From: Porites lobata
Taxonomy: Eukaryota > Cnidaria > Anthozoa > Scleractinia > Poritidae
DNA: 64,000 nt
Direction of reading: 5' to 3'
Assembly (NCBI GenBank): GCA_942486035.1
Contig: CALNXK010000069.1
Span: forward strand, 1,649,501-1,713,500
In this document: positions 24,401 to 34,725 of the stretch, piece by piece
Numbering within the stretch: the stretch's first letter is position 1
How the letters are laid out: every line of letters starts with the position of its first letter
The notes under the pieces: generated by a model
Database searches by the model: none
The model's input: the letters and a program-made list of their open reading frames with translations, nothing else
What the model was told of the DNA's origin: nothing
Program-made: the position numbers and the translations under genes

Positions 24401-26310
24401 CGAGTTAATGGGCCAGATTCTTAAACTACACGTGGCTCCAGGGTTTGCATACGACTTGGACGAAAAAAGCTGAAAGAAGTACATGTAATTATATTCACTT
24501 GCATGACGAACAGAGCAGTCCATCTTGAGCTAGTAACAGATTGAAGTAGCGACACGTTTCTTATGGCGTTTCGACGATTTGTGTCCTTGAGAGGAAATCC
24601 TAACAACTGCTGGTCCGACTGCGGAACAAATTTCATTGGAGCTCAACACTACCTGAAGGAACTTTTGAACGACTGGGATATTCCTAGAATACAGAGCGTT
24701 GTCTCAGAAGAATCTTCGTCTACTTTTCAGTGGAGTTGGAATGTCCCTCGCGCCAGTCACCAGAACAGAATTGTGGAGTCTCAACAAATCAGTACGACAA
24801 TCGTTGGATGCTACGTCCAAAAACCAAGCCCTCACAGAAGAGCAGTGGAGAACGTATTTAGCAGAAGTTACATGCTTAATAAATCAGCGTCCTCTCTACC
24901 CAAGCTCAAACGGAATTTGGGAAAGTCCGCCTATCAAGCCGAATGATCTTATGATCGGAAATCATTTTCCTCCTCCGATGCCAGAAGTGGAATCGAAAGT
25001 AAATCCAAGACACCTTATAAGAAGTACATAGAAACAAGAGTTTTGCAAGAGTTTTGGAATTGCTGGATGAAATATTTTGCTCCCAATCTGCTGCCAAGAA
25101 ACAAGTGGTTCAGAAAGCGAGAAAATCTATGAAACGGAGATTTGGAGTTAGAAATTGAACCAACTCCCAGAAGAACGTGGAATATGGGACTTGTACTCGA
25201 AACTTATCCGGGTGAAGATGGTCTTGTTAGAAAAGCCAAGATTAAAACAGCAATGTCAGTCTGTGATCGACCAATTCACAAATTATGTTTAATCGCGACA
25301 AAAGAAGAATTAAACAGCATGCCTTAGTTATACAACCTGGTTAAGGCTAACTTATGTAGTGCAAAGAAACAAGTTGCTCAACCAATTACTTAAGTAATTT
25401 GCTTTCCGCAGCGGGGGTGGGGAGGGGGGGGGGAGTGTTTCGCATTCCGCCCATAGCCAGCGATACTGCGTATATTACATAGTGTTAACTCCCACGAGGA
25501 TATTTTAGGGTATATAAGCGGCCACGCGGTATTACACACGATCAAGATAGAGCAGAAATGTACCAGGTTTTTTTGACTCCCTCCCTTGGAGTCTTCAGCG
25601 TTTTAAGTGTGCAATCAGAAAATTACAGTATACAGAATAAACCTGTTGTAAGTGCAAAAAAATGGTACGTGATTCTCTTCCAAGTGGATTCGACACATAT
25701 CCAAATCACCTACTATTTAGGAGCAGTTTTCACGGGGGCGTGTATTAGAGAGGGGCGTTTAATACAAACTTCATGAACAGCGTAGGGGGAGCGTTTATTA
25801 GATAAGAGGCGTTTATTTGAGAGTGGGTGTTTATTAGATTATTTACGGTATAGCCAAACCTGTATTAAGCGAACCTGTATTTTATTTTGTGGTCAATCAC
25901 TTACCAAAGTCCCGGAAATCCTTTGTTTAATTATAAAATTAACGTGCTGCCAGCTTTTCCGAGGTCCCATCGAGTTATTTTTCATTGTCTTTATCTCTAT
26001 TAAACTGTAACTTTGACAATTTGCACCAGTATGGTATTAGTACAACAGTTACAGTGTGTAACCTGTATTAAGCTGTCAGTAAGCCACTGATACCCTCTGG
26101 CTGATTCCTGAGTGGGATCTTGTGACCTTATTTTCAAGGCGTCCACAACCACCAAGTTAACCATGTCAGGTGAGAAACAAAACTGTCAAAACTGAGTTCA
26201 TTCAGTTAAAGATGAAGAGGGTGTTTAGTTGTACACTTACTGAATAGTGATACATATGATTTTATGTGAAGTGTACATGAAATAATTCATTTTGAACTGC
26301 GGTTGTAGAT

Positions 26311-26341
<31 letters not shown>

Positions 26342-26383
26342 TCCAATTTAGGCAATTGGAAAGAAGAAGCCTGAAAAAAATCA

Positions 26384-26417
<34 letters not shown>

Positions 26418-26560
26418 GTTACCGATGCGTTGCTCTACCAACTGAGCTATGAAGCCACACATTGGGAGCGAGGTCAATTTATTGAGTTCGTATCTCCCGT
26501 GAGGAGTGAAATGATGTGAAGTATACATGAAATAATTCATTTTGAACTGCGGTTGTAGAT

Positions 26561-26591
<31 letters not shown>

Positions 26592-26633
26592 TCCAATTTA
26601 AGCAATTGGAAAGAAGAAGCCTGAAAAAAATCA

Positions 26634-26667
<34 letters not shown>

Positions 26668-26993
26668 GTTACCGGTGCGTTGCTCTACCAACTGAGCTAT
26701 GAAGCCACACGTTGGGAGCGAGGTCAATTTATTGAGTTCGTATCTCCCGTGGAGTGAAATGATGTGAAGTATACATGAAATAATTCATTTTGAACTGCGG
26801 TTGTAGATGAAAGTGAACAAAGATCATCGCAGTAAATTTTCCAATTTAAGAAATTGGAAAGAAGAAGCCTGAAAAAAAAAAAAATCAAAAAAAAATCAGG
26901 GCTTCAAGCTTCAAGCTTCACGCTTCAAATCAGGGCTTCAAGCTTCAAGCCCTGATTTTTTTCAGGCGTCTTCTTTCCAATTGCTTAAATTGA

Positions 26994-27024
<31 letters not shown>

Positions 27025-27166
27025 ATCTACAACCGCAGTCAAAATGAATTATTTCACGTATACTTCACATCATTTCACTCCTCACGGGAGATATGAACTC
27101 AATAAATTGACCTCGCTCCCAACGTGTGGCCTCATAGCTCAGTTGGTAGAGCAACGCATCGGTAAC

Positions 27167-27200
<34 letters not shown>

Positions 27201-27242
27201 TGATTTGTTTCAGGCTTCTTCTTTCCAACTGCTTAAATTCGA

Positions 27243-27273
<31 letters not shown>

Positions 27274-30200
27274 ACATATGATTTTCCAGCTTACTTGGTA
27301 ACGATTTTTAATTAATTCCTGTGTTTACTTAGAATGTAAGTTTCACAAAAACACCACAAATGCTTTGGCACTTTTTTTTTTCAAAAAACTCTTTATACAC
27401 TTTGAATTTGTCAAAGTATTAGTGGCATGAGATTTTTGCTCTAAACGTCATTTAGAACGATTTTCGTAAGACCTTGAAAAATGGTTTCGGTAAGTGTTCG
27501 TTATTTGTCTTATAAGCCAATAGATAAAAAGATCAAAAAATGGACTCTTAGTTTTCCCGCTAAAGAAAACCCTAACATGGAGAAAGCATTGTTTGATTGG
27601 CCAATCGTGTTGCAATATGACGTCAAAGCAAAGTATCGATTGATTTCTATAAAGTTCTCGGGCATGAAGTTTTTTCACCTGAGGGCTTGCTTAACCAACC
27701 AAAAGCCACGCGCGTTTGTGTCCGTTCTATAGATCAATCAAATCGCTCTATTTCCGTTCGTTTGTTGTTTCTGTTTTGTTGGCGCGTTTTCATTTCAAAG
27801 TCATACGAAAATCGTTCTATTGTTGCTTTGTTTTTTGTCTACTCCGAGTATCTAAAATGACCAATTCGATTTCTGGGACTTAATACCATCGTATCGAGAT
27901 CCGCCTATCGAAAGCATTCAAGTACAGTGAATGTTTATTGTTTTTTTAAACTTTTTAAAACAGTATAATATAAGGTAGAGCTAAGCCAATAGTCCAATTT
28001 CTGGGGGAGAGCTAGGGGGAGGGTGTGCACCCCCCTCGCGACTTTCTAATACATCTGGTATTCTGCGAAAAAACTTTGCGGTTTATTGGTAATGAAGTAA
28101 AACATGAGACGACGTTGAAGAAGTAATGTTCTACGCCATAAAAATGGTAGTTAAAATGGTAGTGGTGCAGCCCCTCCTAAGAAGAATCCTGTACTCGCCT
28201 TTGAATTTTGACTGCCTCGTGTAGGCTGTGATAGATTGTACTCGCAAAAGTAGCACAACATGCTACTAGCAAAGCTAGTACATTTCGGGTTGAAATTTAT
28301 GCCGATAATTATGCTAGTTCTTGTAAATTACGTCCATGTTAGTAAAAAATATAGAAAGTATGAATTTGGTAAAAACACCTCAATAACTATGCAAGTAACA
28401 AGTAAATGGCAAACACATTCACCCTAATTATCAATAGAAACTTTACCGGTGCATAATTTATTGCATGACAACTTTAAAAACTCTGAAAAATAGCAACCAG
28501 CTTGCAGACGCCATCTTGGGTAAGTGAGCTAGTTATGCGAATACGTTGAGCAAAAAATGATAATTTTGAGCTGCAAAACCAACCAAAAGTGCGAATTATG
28601 CTAGCAGTGGTTTTTCGGAAGATAGATGAAAATTGTGCTCGTAACGTGACGAATTAATGCCAAAAATTATACTTGCACAATCTATGAAGCCTAGCGTCAT
28701 GTCTTGTCAGCGTAGCCAGCAGATCACGACAGTACCTTTACTGTGAAGTTATAATACGAAATTTTCATCTTGGGCGCTTTTCATTCATCCCAGAATTGGG
28801 TTAGAAATCAAATTGAACGGACCATTTCGGTTTGGTCTGACAGAAATATTTGGCACAATCTTTGGAGGTGGTCCACTTTGAGTTGGACCGAAATGTCCCT
28901 CTCCATTTGACAAAATTGTTGTTTCCAGTACCGCTCTTCTGAATCCTGTTTACCGGCCTTGGGTCGGGTCATACCGTTTCACTGAGCGAAATTAACCCGA
29001 AATTTTTGTTGACTGAAATGCGGTCCTTGTTGTAAGTTGCAATCGTTGTTATCCCTCTTTACATAAAAGGATCTAGTACACTATGGACACTCTCTTTGAA
29101 TGATCTTCTAACAACACCTCAATTAATAGAATTAGGTTTCTTATAATCAACGTTTTTTTGTGTGTGTTTGCTATGGTCCGGCAGGCATACTGGGATCTGC
29201 CTCAACGTTGTTCCTTCTTAAATAACTTTGGGGGTAAACACCTGTTTCATTTGAGAGGCTAAATTTTTTTTTTTGAAATATTACGTGCCTTGTTTGCTAA
29301 GGTCCAGCATGTTGATTGTGAGGCCCCATTTATATAGAGTTAACTTCAGTCCTGGATAGAAGAGTCACTCGCTCACTCTAGCTACCCTGGATCGGTCAAC
29401 GTTTTGTACGCTTCGTCACAAAGCGCAGTGAACCATTTGCACGAGAAACAAAAAGTTGGCTTGGCTAGAAGAGAAACCCAGTTGTTACCCTTTTTCGATG
29501 GTAGGGCATCCTCCTAGCTGGCTAACGTTTCTCCATAATATATAGATTTAGCCAACATAATAAGCAGTTTCTTTTTTATTTAGTGGTTTTATAACGATGT
29601 GCAATCTTCAAAAGCGTTAGTACGCGCGGCGTTTTGAGTACTCCTACAAGCGATGTTCATGAACAACCGAAAACAAACGGCATAGCGATTAAAATTGCAA
29701 GAGCGACTACTGAAAATCCATAAAAGAAATATAATTCAGTGAAAAATATACAGAGACAACAATTTTCATTCACGAAGACAATTATTTAAGTGTCTCTAAA
29801 AATCCTGGGTCTTCAAGCTTAAAGCATAACTTTATGTTTTAAGCCGGCTTTCCGGTGTTTTCTTTTTTCAAAGATGAACTCGAGCCAAGAAAATCGCTCA
29901 AAAATTTTATTTTACAGCCAGAATTTTAACTAAATATTCTTTGGAACGTCTTCTTTCTATTTGCGGTGAGGAAATGTCTAAAGGCTTTTAAAAGTTCTGT
30001 AAGCTTATATAAAACCTGATCTCGGTCAGATCATTGTCTCAAATCTTACAAACGTGCATAAGCTAAATTGACCTCGATGGGTGGACACCTGAGCCCGCGA
30101 TACGGTCAGGTGATACTGGTCAGCGGATATCCTGTTTTGACAGCTGTCAATTGATCACAACATTGATGTGCAATATGTGTACAATATCAGTTTTCCTGTC

Positions 30201-33200
30201 CTCCCAATCTTGCCAGAAAGTGTGGGATTGAACATTGGTATGCCTGTGGTGCGGACGGACGGTCGTTCGTTCGTTCGGTGTACGGTCACGTGATTACCAA
30301 ATTTTCTGGGATGGGTAGATTTACTTACCCATGGTGTTCCGCTGGCGCGCGCTTCGCGCACGAGAGCTCCGCTATAAACACTCTGCCTCGTCCGGCTGGG
30401 TCAACTCGGGTCAGCTATAAATTGGTGTGGCTCACAATTCTCAAATGGATATTGAAAAGGTACATATATTTAGAAAGGAAAAGAGAAGCAATTACAGTCC
30501 CACAATCATTTTAATTGTATTTCAGGTATTCCCCAGACACGGATGTCCAAAAGAAGTGTTCTACAGTTTGGGTTTATGATTGCGTGTGAAACGAAGCGAA
30601 GTCCTCTCGAGTACAATGGTTACGGGTGTTACTGCGGACAAGGAGGAAAAGGAACACCCGTGGACGAGATTGACTGGTAGATACCCATGTTATAATACAC
30701 GAAGTCTGTAAGGGGGGAGGGGGAGCAAGGGCTCCTAATCCCGCAGTTCCGTTCGAACTTCTGTCGTCTCTATTTCGAATATTGTTTCCCGCTTCTTGGT
30801 TAGTGGTTAAGTGTTGAAGTGTTGGACCTGGGGCATCAAGTAATTGTCCCGAATGATTCCGCGCAAACCCGTGCAATCGAGAGGACGAACAAGTTTGATG
30901 TCCTCCGAAGAATTTTCCCTAAAACTTAATATTAGAAAAGGTTATCTAATAAAATGTTTTCAAAGCCATAACGGATGAATGTCAAGCAGCGTTTATTAAA
31001 AAAAGTCGGTTATAGCTTACAAAAAATCTTACCTGGCAAAATCCTCACATTTTATATTATGTACTTTGACAGGTTAGGGAAACAAACCCAACAAAATCTT
31101 TTCCCACTGAAGTATCGGATGGCCTCAAAGCTATAATCGCGAGATAATTTATCTTTACGTTTTTCGTATACAATTAACTAAGTTGAGTAATTGTTATCTT
31201 GTGAAAATCTACTAATTAATTTTCAGTCGTGTAATAAATCTCCTGTAATAAAGCTTGCTCAAGACCGTTCAGGGAAATATCGACCACCTCCCGCTTTTTC
31301 TTGTATAGACCTCGCTGGGGTTGGTCTGTTCTGTCAGGACCTTGGGCCAATATTCTACAAGTACGGTCCTTGCACTTCGTTAATAACATATACGTACAAT
31401 CCTATCACCCTCATTTACACGGGCTTTAACAGGCAAGGGGAGAGGATGGCGCTCGTGTTCCCGGTTTTCGCATTACGTATCAACCCTCCAGAGTTTTTAC
31501 CTCCCTAAATTATTAGAGGAGCTAAAAGCTAAAATCTATACATTTTTTTTTTCGAAAGGGTTCCTCGTTTTGTGATAGAGATATGCTTGAATTTCTAAGC
31601 TTTTGCGTGACGCGAATTTTACATGGTGGCCGAGAAAGCTGTCATGTTGGTTGAAAAAGTGACCTATTTGGGAGATATATGCTGTATTAATAGTCATTGT
31701 ATTAGAAAAAGTAATACTTTAGTGTTTATGAGTTCCTCTAGACATGAATTCCTGCTTTAGTAGCAAAACTCAGCGACAGATGTTTCTGTTAGTTTCCTTG
31801 CGTTATGTTGGTGTCCATCCGGATGGGCACCAACATGACGTCTCCATACAAAGCTCTATAAATTTTGGTAAATCATTTCTTCCAATATCCCGCATATCAA
31901 AATTGTACTGACCTGAATCTTAACTAGGGTCTTTGCATATTTACCTTCTTCTATTTCCCAGATACTGGACTTTATTTATTAAAAGGTTTTGATCTTTTGG
32001 CTTTTCTTTTATTTTTAATGGCTTGATAGTGAAAACCAGCGATTAGTGTTTCAAACAAACTGCGACCACATGGTTCTTTTTTCAGAATGCTGATTTCCAA
32101 TTCTTATTGCAGGTGCTGTTATGCACACGACATGTGTCATTATAAGTTGCAACCGAAAGAAGCTTGCGGCAGGTCCTATCACATTGTTGAGTTGTACTTA
32201 ATTCCCTACCTACGGAAGGGTTGTTCGGGTTGTGGTAAGTGTAATGATCAGCGGTATCTCCGTACGCATGCGTACATAGTTATTAGTGTGTGAGGTTCGA
32301 CCATGTTGTGTAGTTCCGTACTAGAGATTAAAAATTTTTGGAATCCTCAACCATCCTAGTTGTTAGTAAAGATTATTACAGTAAATGCGTTCCTTGATCT
32401 AATTGCAATAAAGCAGTATAGTACAACAGATGTGTGACAACAAGAATAATTTACTTCACCAAGATGGCGGTCTTACAAGAAGTGAACTCACTACTAATGA
32501 GTATGATAATCACAGGACACCCAACCAGTATATTACATAATCACTGACAATTAATAAGACCCCGCAACCCCATCAAAAATTAAAGACACAACAACAGTAA
32601 CAAACAAACAAACATATATAATAAGACTGGTTTATCAATAAAATCGTCGCGCTTAGAAATAAGCGAATTGCGAAATTATTTTACAAAGATATAGATATTA
32701 ATTAAAACAATAATAAAAAAAAATCAATTTAAACTAATTACGTCGTGTTCAAAATGGACTGGGCCTTACAATCATGAGAAGATATAATACAATAAATTAG
32801 ATAAAAAACTAGAAACTAGAAATATATATCAATTTATACATTGAATTTCCATAAGTTCCTAAATTACATGCCATGAGCATAAAGGCACATCGCCGGAAAA
32901 AGCTTCGTTTAAAGCGTTCAGTTTTGCAACTTATAAGGGATGGTCTGTCTTTGTTGCGAAGGGAGCGACCGTGCGCCTGCGACCGAGTCGGTGGAACAAG
33001 ATGGCAAAGACGGGACTCGGGCTCTTTTATCTTGGTAAATAATTTGCTACACAACTCCATTCTTCTCGCGTGAAGTGATACACACCCGGTAGTAGCTAAA
33101 GCCTCCTGGTAGTGCAGTGCACGAAAGATGATGCGCTGCGCCCGTTTCTGCACTCGCTTGATGCTATCTGATAGTTTGACGGAGAGGGTATTATGCCACA

Positions 33201-33795
33201 CAGGACAACAGTATGTAACAGATATATGTCAACTACCTTACAATACAAAATGAGCCGAACCTATAGTGAATCCAATGCGCTTATTTCGCACACCCCCTTT
33301 CCATCCTTTAATTGGATGTAATCAACACACTCTAACTAATGAGATTCTAACCATCTTGTATTGGCTTAAATTTTATAAAATTTTGCAGCTCTTGCTTATT
33401 TTAATAATTATATCAAAGCAACTGAATAAAAAAAAAAACAATAATCAACAGCATAAGACGTAAACTTTCTAAGGTTTTGCACTGAAAATTTGACATCAAC
33501 ATGTTGTAAGATATATTGTGGGGTGTATGCAGTTTGCAAAAGTAAAACGCTCTTGTGGCTGCACGAGGATATAAGACACACAGCAAATAATGGCAGCGTG
33601 CATAATGTAAGTGTTTTTGCAGTATTTTCTAACTTGAAACTTTCCTTTTTTTATATTGCAGTGGGAAGCCCTTGGAATTCTTGCGTTCAGAAGAAGCTGT
33701 GCGAATGTGATGCCGAGGCTGCAAAATGCTTTAAGAAGTACGATTCAAAATTCAATGAGAACTACAAGAACTACCTGAAATCAACGTGCAAATGA
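21500..33795 (+). CDS. Secreted phospholipase A2, locus B (intact, 4 exons)
   Basis: Exons 21500-21566, 30526-30676, 32113-32234 and 33662-33795, phases 1, 2, 1, total 474 nt, 157 residues. Exon 1 is a signal peptide (MKSSF to SSYGI). A short pro-stretch ends in the dibasic K31-R32, and the mature chain would start SVLQFG. The Ca2+ loop is Y55-G-C-Y-C-G-Q-G-G63, followed by TPVDEIDW. The catalytic pair is H78-D79 in CCYAHDMC, and D130 in CECD is the Asp99 equivalent. Odd point: the Tyr52 equivalent is H82, with Y83 next, while C has Y82-H83. The last two intron phases equal those of locus A, showing common descent. Intron 1 is about 9 kb and contains the BEL/Pao remnant and the tRNA-bearing insertion. 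ATTAAA at 33910-33915 is a possible polyadenylation signal. Assignment of exon 1 rests on matching phase and order; it is inferred, not observed in RNA. Confidence 0.87.
21567..22077 (+). other. Start of locus B intron 1
   Basis: Begins with gtgaga and aligns with the same part of locus C (39240-39665) and E (58070-58320) after a deletion. No gene is supported. Confidence 0.6.
22078..22286 (-). repeat. Dispersed repeat at the 5' edge of the BEL/Pao insertion
   Basis: Contains GCGCGCGAAGCGCGC, the TCCGGAGCACCATGGGTAA core and a GTACACACAC-side end. Its reverse complement occurs at 30240-30384. The paralogue near 39670 lacks it, so it arrived with, or next to, the retrotransposon fragment. Confidence 0.6.
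22287..25431 (+). pseudogene. BEL/Pao LTR-retrotransposon pol remnant
   Basis: Order seen: reverse transcriptase at 22287-23210 (VFDASAKGPRGKSLN, the AYAGDVRKMFNQV motif and the catalytic YVDD); RNase H at 23238-23789 (GFCDKGEKAYGSAMFLRW, later IDSQVVLSWLKS and RSEHNPADALTKG); then an integrase region from about 23948 with the HLHGKRAHCGYKSL zinc-binding part near 24250, and WSDCGTNFIGA near 24610. This order and these motifs are those of BEL/Pao pol. The gene is broken: a frameshift just before 23210, stops at 23209 and 24238, and further frame changes through the integrase. Gag, protease and the 5' LTR are missing. It lies in the first intron of locus B; the matching site in locus C is empty. 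Confidence 0.88.
25411..25435 (+). other. Polypurine tract of the BEL/Pao element
   Basis: A G-rich purine run directly before the 3' LTR, the usual primer site for plus-strand DNA synthesis in LTR retrotransposons. Confidence 0.65.
25436..25695 (+). repeat. 3' LTR of the BEL/Pao remnant
   Basis: About 260 bp beginning TGTTTCGC and ending TTCGACA (TG...CA rule), after the polypurine tract. It contains TATATAAG at 25511-25518 and AATAAA at 25636-25641. No second LTR is present upstream. After it, the sequence rejoins the paralogous intron of locus C near 39715. Confidence 0.7.
25696..26251. other. Locus B intron 1, duplicated in C and E
   Basis: Aligns with 39715-40290 and partly with 58310-58620. 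It includes phrases like GAGGGGCGTTTAATACAAAC and GCGTTTATTAGATAAGAGGC, relics of a common dispersed repeat. No gene is supported. Confidence 0.6.
26385..26456 (-). tRNA. tRNA-like gene, anticodon region GGT (Thr-like), copy 1
   Basis: A 72-nt cloverleaf: acceptor GGCTTCA pairing with TGAAGCC, D arm AGCTCAGTTGGTAGAGC (A box), T arm GGGTTCGAATCCC (B box). Canonical numbering puts GGT at 34-36, with C at 33 and an A-C mismatch closing the anticodon stem. A T7 run follows the gene, as needed for Pol III termination. U33 is almost universal in working tRNAs and GGT is unusual for eukaryotic Thr, so this may be a tRNA-derived element and not a decoding tRNA. Confidence 0.7.
26635..26706 (-). tRNA. 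tRNA-like gene, copy 2
   Basis: Same 72-nt structure as the copy 250 bp before it, with one change in the anticodon arm (GCACCGGTAA in place of GCATCGGTAA). Acceptor stem, A box, B box and the following T7 run are intact. Confidence 0.7.
27128..27199 (+). tRNA. tRNA-like gene, copy 3, opposite strand
   Basis: Same gene in the inverted unit. The acceptor starts GGCCTCA, which weakens one pair with TGAAGCC. The terminator is interrupted (TTTGTTT). It is probably less functional than the other two. Confidence 0.65.
27286..28002. other. Locus B intron 1, conserved in the three B-type loci
   Basis: Aligns with 40302-40903 and 58620-59040. ORFs here are broken in the other copies, so no gene is called. 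TTA at 27880-27882 is the empty site of the element inserted in locus C. Confidence 0.6.
28003..28205. repeat. Decayed MITE of the GGGCGGATC family
   Basis: Shares TTTCTAATACATCTGGTATT and a CGGTTTATTGGTAATGAAG-like core with the nested MITE at 19761, and ends in AAGAATCCTG near 28190. Orthologous relics lie at 42665-42863 and about 59187-59354, so it predates the duplication. Confidence 0.6.
28224..28693. repeat. Putative TIR element
   Basis: TAGATTGTACTCGCAAAAGT near 28232 and, inverted, TATACTTGCACAATCTA near 28665, with nearby AGGCT, look like terminal repeats. The paralogues in loci C and E keep only the left part, because both diverge within it. Confidence 0.4.
28694..30239. other. Locus B intron 1, no gene
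   Basis: Partly aligned with 43110-43800 in locus C. Nothing else is supported. Confidence 0.5.
30240..30384 (+). repeat. Dispersed repeat, inverse of 22078-22280
   Basis: Contains GTTCGTTCGTTCGG, the TTACCCATGGTGTTCCGC core, GCGCGCTTCGCGC and GAGCTCCGCTATAAAC. It lies just before the conserved sequence leading into exon 2. Confidence 0.6.
30677..32112 (+). other. Intron 2 of locus B
   Basis: GT-AG intron. A hairpin at about 31804-31837 (ATGTTGGTGTCCATCC and its near-exact inverse) is shared in part with locus E at 60950. The 105-codon ORF at 31191-31508 is not open in locus E and is not called. Confidence 0.65.
32235..33661 (+). other. Intron 3 of locus B
   Basis: GT-AG intron holding the LINE fragment 32621-33221. 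The remaining sequence aligns with 45036-46022 and 61332-62356. Confidence 0.65.
32621..33221 (-). mobile_element. 5'-truncated LINE, reverse transcriptase C-terminal end
   Basis: On the minus strand a frame reads from YCCPVWHN through RVQKRAQRIIF and ends about 130 codons later near 32809, the usual C-terminal region of CR1/L2/RTE-class LINE reverse transcriptases. The 601-bp insert is flanked by ATATAT on both sides and is absent from the same intron of loci C and E. Confidence 0.75.
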
Positions 33796-34725
33796 AGTGA
33801 ATAGTTTTACGTATTAAGAAGCATTAAAGAAGGCTTCCTTTCAGCTAGGAACACTATCAATTCTGGTTAATCTGTTAAAGACAAAGTATTGAGAAATCGA
33901 AAAGAAAGCATTAAAAGTCACTCAATGTTATGTTCTTCATTCTTTATGTATCTAAAAGGTTGAGTGTCTCTGTGGGTGCCTAAGGAAGTGGTTCAGGAAT
34001 TGCTTTTCGAGGAAACGCAATCAGCTTGAGCAACCACGACGACGGAAATGAAGAAACATTTTCAACAGCAAGATCAGAACTAATCATTTGAATTGCTGGC
34101 AAAAGGAAATTCATCGTTATCAATTATCTCGGGCTAAAAACGATTCCGAGATTTCACCAGATCTAGATCACCAATTAGATTGCCAACCTCTGCAGATCTA
34201 AAATCTAGAGGCCCTCTCTTTTGCACTACCCCCTCGAATGTCAACAGACCCTCCTCCCACAAATCGATCCAGCCCCGAAATTATGATAAAGGAATGGCTT
34301 ACGATATTATATGAAGTCTTACATGAGGTACATAGCATCAAACTTCGTTTTCATCATTGAAATAATCTTGGTCAGTGACTAAAGACGTGCAAAGATGTCC
34401 CAGAATCCGTACTGTGAATATAAAAAATTCGAGTTTTGACAATAAAATGTGCTAGTTTCAAACTAAAGCACAGAAAAGTTAAACGTCGATTTTATCTGGG
34501 AGATTTAGTGACCCGTACGGGAGAGCCATCCATTTTTGGATTTTTGTGGAGAAACATAAAATCCGTTCTGGAATACAAGAATCCATAGATTCAGAGTTTC
34601 ATAGATTCAGGGGCGGGGATCTGTAGCGTGCCTGCCGCCAAGAAAGGAACCCAGACCATGAGAAAATAATGGCGCAGAGAGAGACTCTGAGGTCGTTGAT
34701 CGGGATTTGTAAATTTATTCAAAAA
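33796..34725 (+). other. 3' flank of locus B
   Basis: Aligns with 46157-46711 (C) and 62491-63360 (E). It contains the probable 3' UTR and polyadenylation signal of B and no other gene. Confidence 0.6.

Larger units (their letters stand above)
26252..27285. mobile_element. tRNA-bearing insertion with 12-bp target duplication
   Basis: ACATATGATTTT occurs at 26252-26263 and again at 27274-27285; the paralogous site at 40290-40301 has it once and no insert. Between them are two direct units of about 250 bp (26265 and 26515), a third unit cut at about 26900, a short AAGCTTC-rich joint, and an inverted unit (about 26945-27273). Three units contain a tRNA-like gene. The whole is a roughly 1-kb cluster that was mobile as a block. 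Confidence 0.85.

Noticed and set aside
26262..26727. ORFs of 82-106 codons across the tRNA-like units
   Set aside because: They simply translate the tRNA-like genes and spacers; the repeated IAQLVEQR phrase is the D-arm read as protein.
27481..27732. 83-codon ORF in intron 1 of locus B, with relatives in C and E
   Set aside because: The C copy has stops and frame changes and the E copy is frame-shifted; conservation reflects block duplication, not coding.
31191..31508. 105-codon ORF in intron 2 of locus B
   Set aside because: The paralogue in locus E (60360-60660) has frame breaks and no conserved protein signal; it is intron sequence.
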